A stretch of DNA of 5,049 nucleotides from Solirubrobacterales bacterium (GTDB lineage Bacteria > Actinomycetota > Thermoleophilia > Solirubrobacterales > Solirubrobacteraceae), in contig JAFAZB010000425.1 in NCBI GenBank assembly GCA_019240015.1, positions 1 through 5,049 of the forward strand. The letters run 5' to 3'. Position 1 is the first letter of the stretch. Each line of letters opens with the position of its first letter. Below are positions 3,685 to 5,049 of this stretch, piece after piece. The notes beneath the pieces are model-generated. The model saw nothing but the letters and a program-made list of their open reading frames with translations, searched no databases and had not been told where the DNA came from. The position numbers and the translations under genes were made by a program.

Positions 3685-5049
3685 ATGGAGTCAAGCCCGT
3701 CGCGGCTCGAGCTCAGCCCGCTCAACTTCCTGCGGCGCAACGCGCAGGCGCTCGGCCAACGCCCGGCCGTTGTACACGGCGATCGCCGGCTGAACTACGT
3801 CGAGCTCGAGGAACGCTGCAATCGACTGGCCTCGGCGCTGCGCGATCGGGGACTTGAGCGGCACGATCGCGTCGCGATCCTGGCCCCGAACACGCCGGCA
3901 CTGCTAGAGGCCCACTACGGCGTGCCGCTCGCCGGCGGCGTCCTGGTGGCGATGAACACCCGGCTTAGCAAAGGCGAGATCGAGTACATCCTCAAGGACT
4001 CGGGCTCCAAGACGCTGCTCGTCGACGCCGCGCTCGAGGAGCTGGTCGATTCGATCGACCTGGGGCAGATCGAGAAGGTGGTGATCGAGGACACCGGCGA
4101 GCCCGACGATCCTTACGAGGAGCTGCTGGCATCCGGCTCGCCCGACGCGCCCGAGAGCTGGCTCGAGGATGAGAACGAGCCGATCTCGATCAACTACACC
4201 TCCGGTACCACGGGCCGCGCCAAGGGCGCCACCTACACCCACCGCGGCGCATACCTGCGCGCCCTCGGGGCGGCGCTCGAGATCAAGCTCGGCTACGACT
4301 CGGTGCATCTGTGGACGCTGCCGATGTTCCACTGCAACGGCTGGTGCCTGACCTGGGCGGTGACCGCGGCGGGCGGGCTCCACGTGTGCCTGCGCAAGGT
4401 CGATCCGGATCGGATCTGGGATCTGTTCGAGTCAGAAGGCGTCACTCACTACAGCGGCGCCCCGACGATCCACATGAGCATCGTCAACCACGACAAGGCC
4501 CACCCGCTCGAGCAGCACGTGACGGTACCCACCGGTGGCTCGCCGCCGACCCCGGCAGTGCTGAGGCGGATGCGCGAGCTCAACCTCCACCCGATCCACC
4601 TGTATGGCTTGACCGAGACGTATGGGCCGGTGATGGGGTGCAGCTGGCAGCCGCAGTGGGACGAGCTCGAGGTGGAGGACCAGGCCAAGCTGCTGGCGCG
4701 CCAAGGCCACACCTACAACGGCGCCGACCTGGTGCGGGTCGTCGACGACGAGCTCCGAGACGTGTCCCGCGACGGAGAGACCGTGGGCGAGGTCGTGATG
4801 CGAGGCAACAGCGTGATGATCGGTTACCACGGCCAGGACGAGAAGACCGACGAGGCCTTCCGCGGCGGGTGGTTTCACTCCGGGGATCTGGCGGTCTGGC
4901 ACCCGGACGGCTACGTCGAGCTGCGCGACCGATCCAAGGACATCATCATCTCCGGCGGCGAGAACATCTCGAGCATCGAGGTGGAGCAGACGCTGTCGGA
5001 GCATCCATCCGTGCTGGAGGCGGCCGTCGTGGCGACGCCGGACGAGAAG
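3685..5049 (+). CDS. Acyl-CoA synthetase (AMP-forming, fatty-acid/DmdB-like), 3' end outside window
   Basis: The frame stays open for 455 codons to the right edge; relatives have roughly 520-550 residues, so the end of the C-terminal subdomain with its catalytic Lys is missing. Adenylate-forming enzyme motifs appear in order. They are the P-loop Y171-T-S-G-T-T-G-R-A-K-G, L-P-M-F-H216-C-N-G-W, T-G-G-S-P-P (283-288), Y307-G-L-T-E311-T-Y-G, W-F-H-S-G-D401-L, and the hinge L-R-D-R416-S-K-D with I-S-G-G-E-N-I (422-428). The reaction is acid + ATP + CoA to acyl-CoA + AMP + PPi, in the cytoplasm. H-C-N-G-W-C and the H-x-Y-G-L-T-E-T-Y-G-P pattern resemble ligases often labelled fatty-acid or methylmercaptopropionate CoA ligases. 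The chain length cannot be read from sequence. The P-loop has Ala where most relatives have Pro (G-R-A-K-G-A instead of G-R-P-K-G-V). It is third in the HD-kinase-ligase run and probably activates the substrate of the pathway. Confidence 0.93.
   Translation, partial: MESSPSRLELSPLNFLRRNAQALGQRPAVVHGDRRLNYVELEERCNRLASALRDRGLERHDRVAILAPNTPALLEAHYGVPLAGGVLVAMNTRLSKGEIEYILKDSGSKTLLVDAALEELVDSIDLGQIEKVVIEDTGEPDDPYEELLASGSPDAPESWLEDENEPISINYTSGTTGRAKGATYTHRGAYLRALGAALEIKLGYDSVHLWTLPMFHCNGWCLTWAVTAAGGLHVCLRKVDPDRIWDLFESEGVTHYSGAPTIHMSIVNHDKAHPLEQHVTVPTGGSPPTPAVLRRMRELNLHPIHLYGLTETYGPVMGCSWQPQWDELEVEDQAKLLARQGHTYNGADLVRVVDDELRDVSRDGETVGEVVMRGNSVMIGYHGQDEKTDEAFRGGWFHSGDLAVWHPDGYVELRDRSKDIIISGGENISSIEVEQTLSEHPSVLEAAVVATPDEK

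Noticed and set aside
3904..5004. Long minus-strand frames antisense to the acyl-CoA synthetase
   Set aside because: The plus strand here encodes a continuous adenylate-forming enzyme with all expected motifs; the minus-strand frames arise from its third-position GC bias.

Overview
The window is very GC-rich, its coding frames strongly prefer G/C at the third codon position, and start codons are often GTG. The gene families point to a high-GC Actinomycetota. The HD-domain protein's A-A-D-K-V-S-K-V-R-E-L-R stretch and the secreted propeller with Cys-paired repeats remind me of Thermoleophilia (Solirubrobacterales/Gaiellales-like), but that placement is inference from memory. I see no tRNA, rRNA, CRISPR array, insertion sequence or phage gene. 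No stretch above about 110 bases lacks a gene.

Left part (1-1056): a divergent pair. On the minus strand is the 5' part of a secreted BNR/Asp-box beta-propeller protein that runs off the left edge. On the plus strand is a small single-domain cupin with a complete metal site. The 106-bp region between them holds a well-spaced minus-strand promoter candidate, with a perfect 8-bp inverted repeat lying in its spacer. Each gene has a TANNNT hexamer only a few bases before its start and no clear Shine-Dalgarno sequence, which suggests leaderless or near-leaderless messages.

Middle part (1057-1916): a minus-strand multi-pass membrane protein of unknown function directly abuts the end of the cupin gene, tail to tail, with no base between the two stop codons. 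Its start codon lies inside a short upstream minus-strand reading frame that looks like the N-terminus of a peroxiredoxin-like protein. That frame has an internal deletion and no catalytic Cys region, so it is probably a gene remnant.

Right part (1972-5049): a plus-strand run of three closely spaced genes, likely one operon. They are a stand-alone RelA/SpoT-type HD hydrolase without a synthetase domain (Mesh1/small alarmone hydrolase-like), an ACAD10/11- and LvaA-type APH-fold kinase, and an acyl-CoA synthetase (AMP-forming) cut by the right edge. The kinase plus acyl-CoA ligase pair suggests catabolism of fatty, branched or hydroxylated acids. By analogy with the levulinate/4-hydroxyacid route, the ligase would make the acyl-CoA and the kinase would phosphorylate a hydroxyacyl-CoA. 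An alarmone-type hydrolase at the head of such an operon could tie it to nutrient status, but this is inference. A perfect 7-bp inverted repeat fills almost the whole 27-bp gap between the HD gene and the kinase gene.

Nothing here is a clearly new system. The best leads are the operator-like palindrome in the divergent promoter, the intergenic hairpin in front of the kinase start, the peroxiredoxin remnant under the membrane-protein start, and the alarmone-hydrolase/kinase/ligase linkage.
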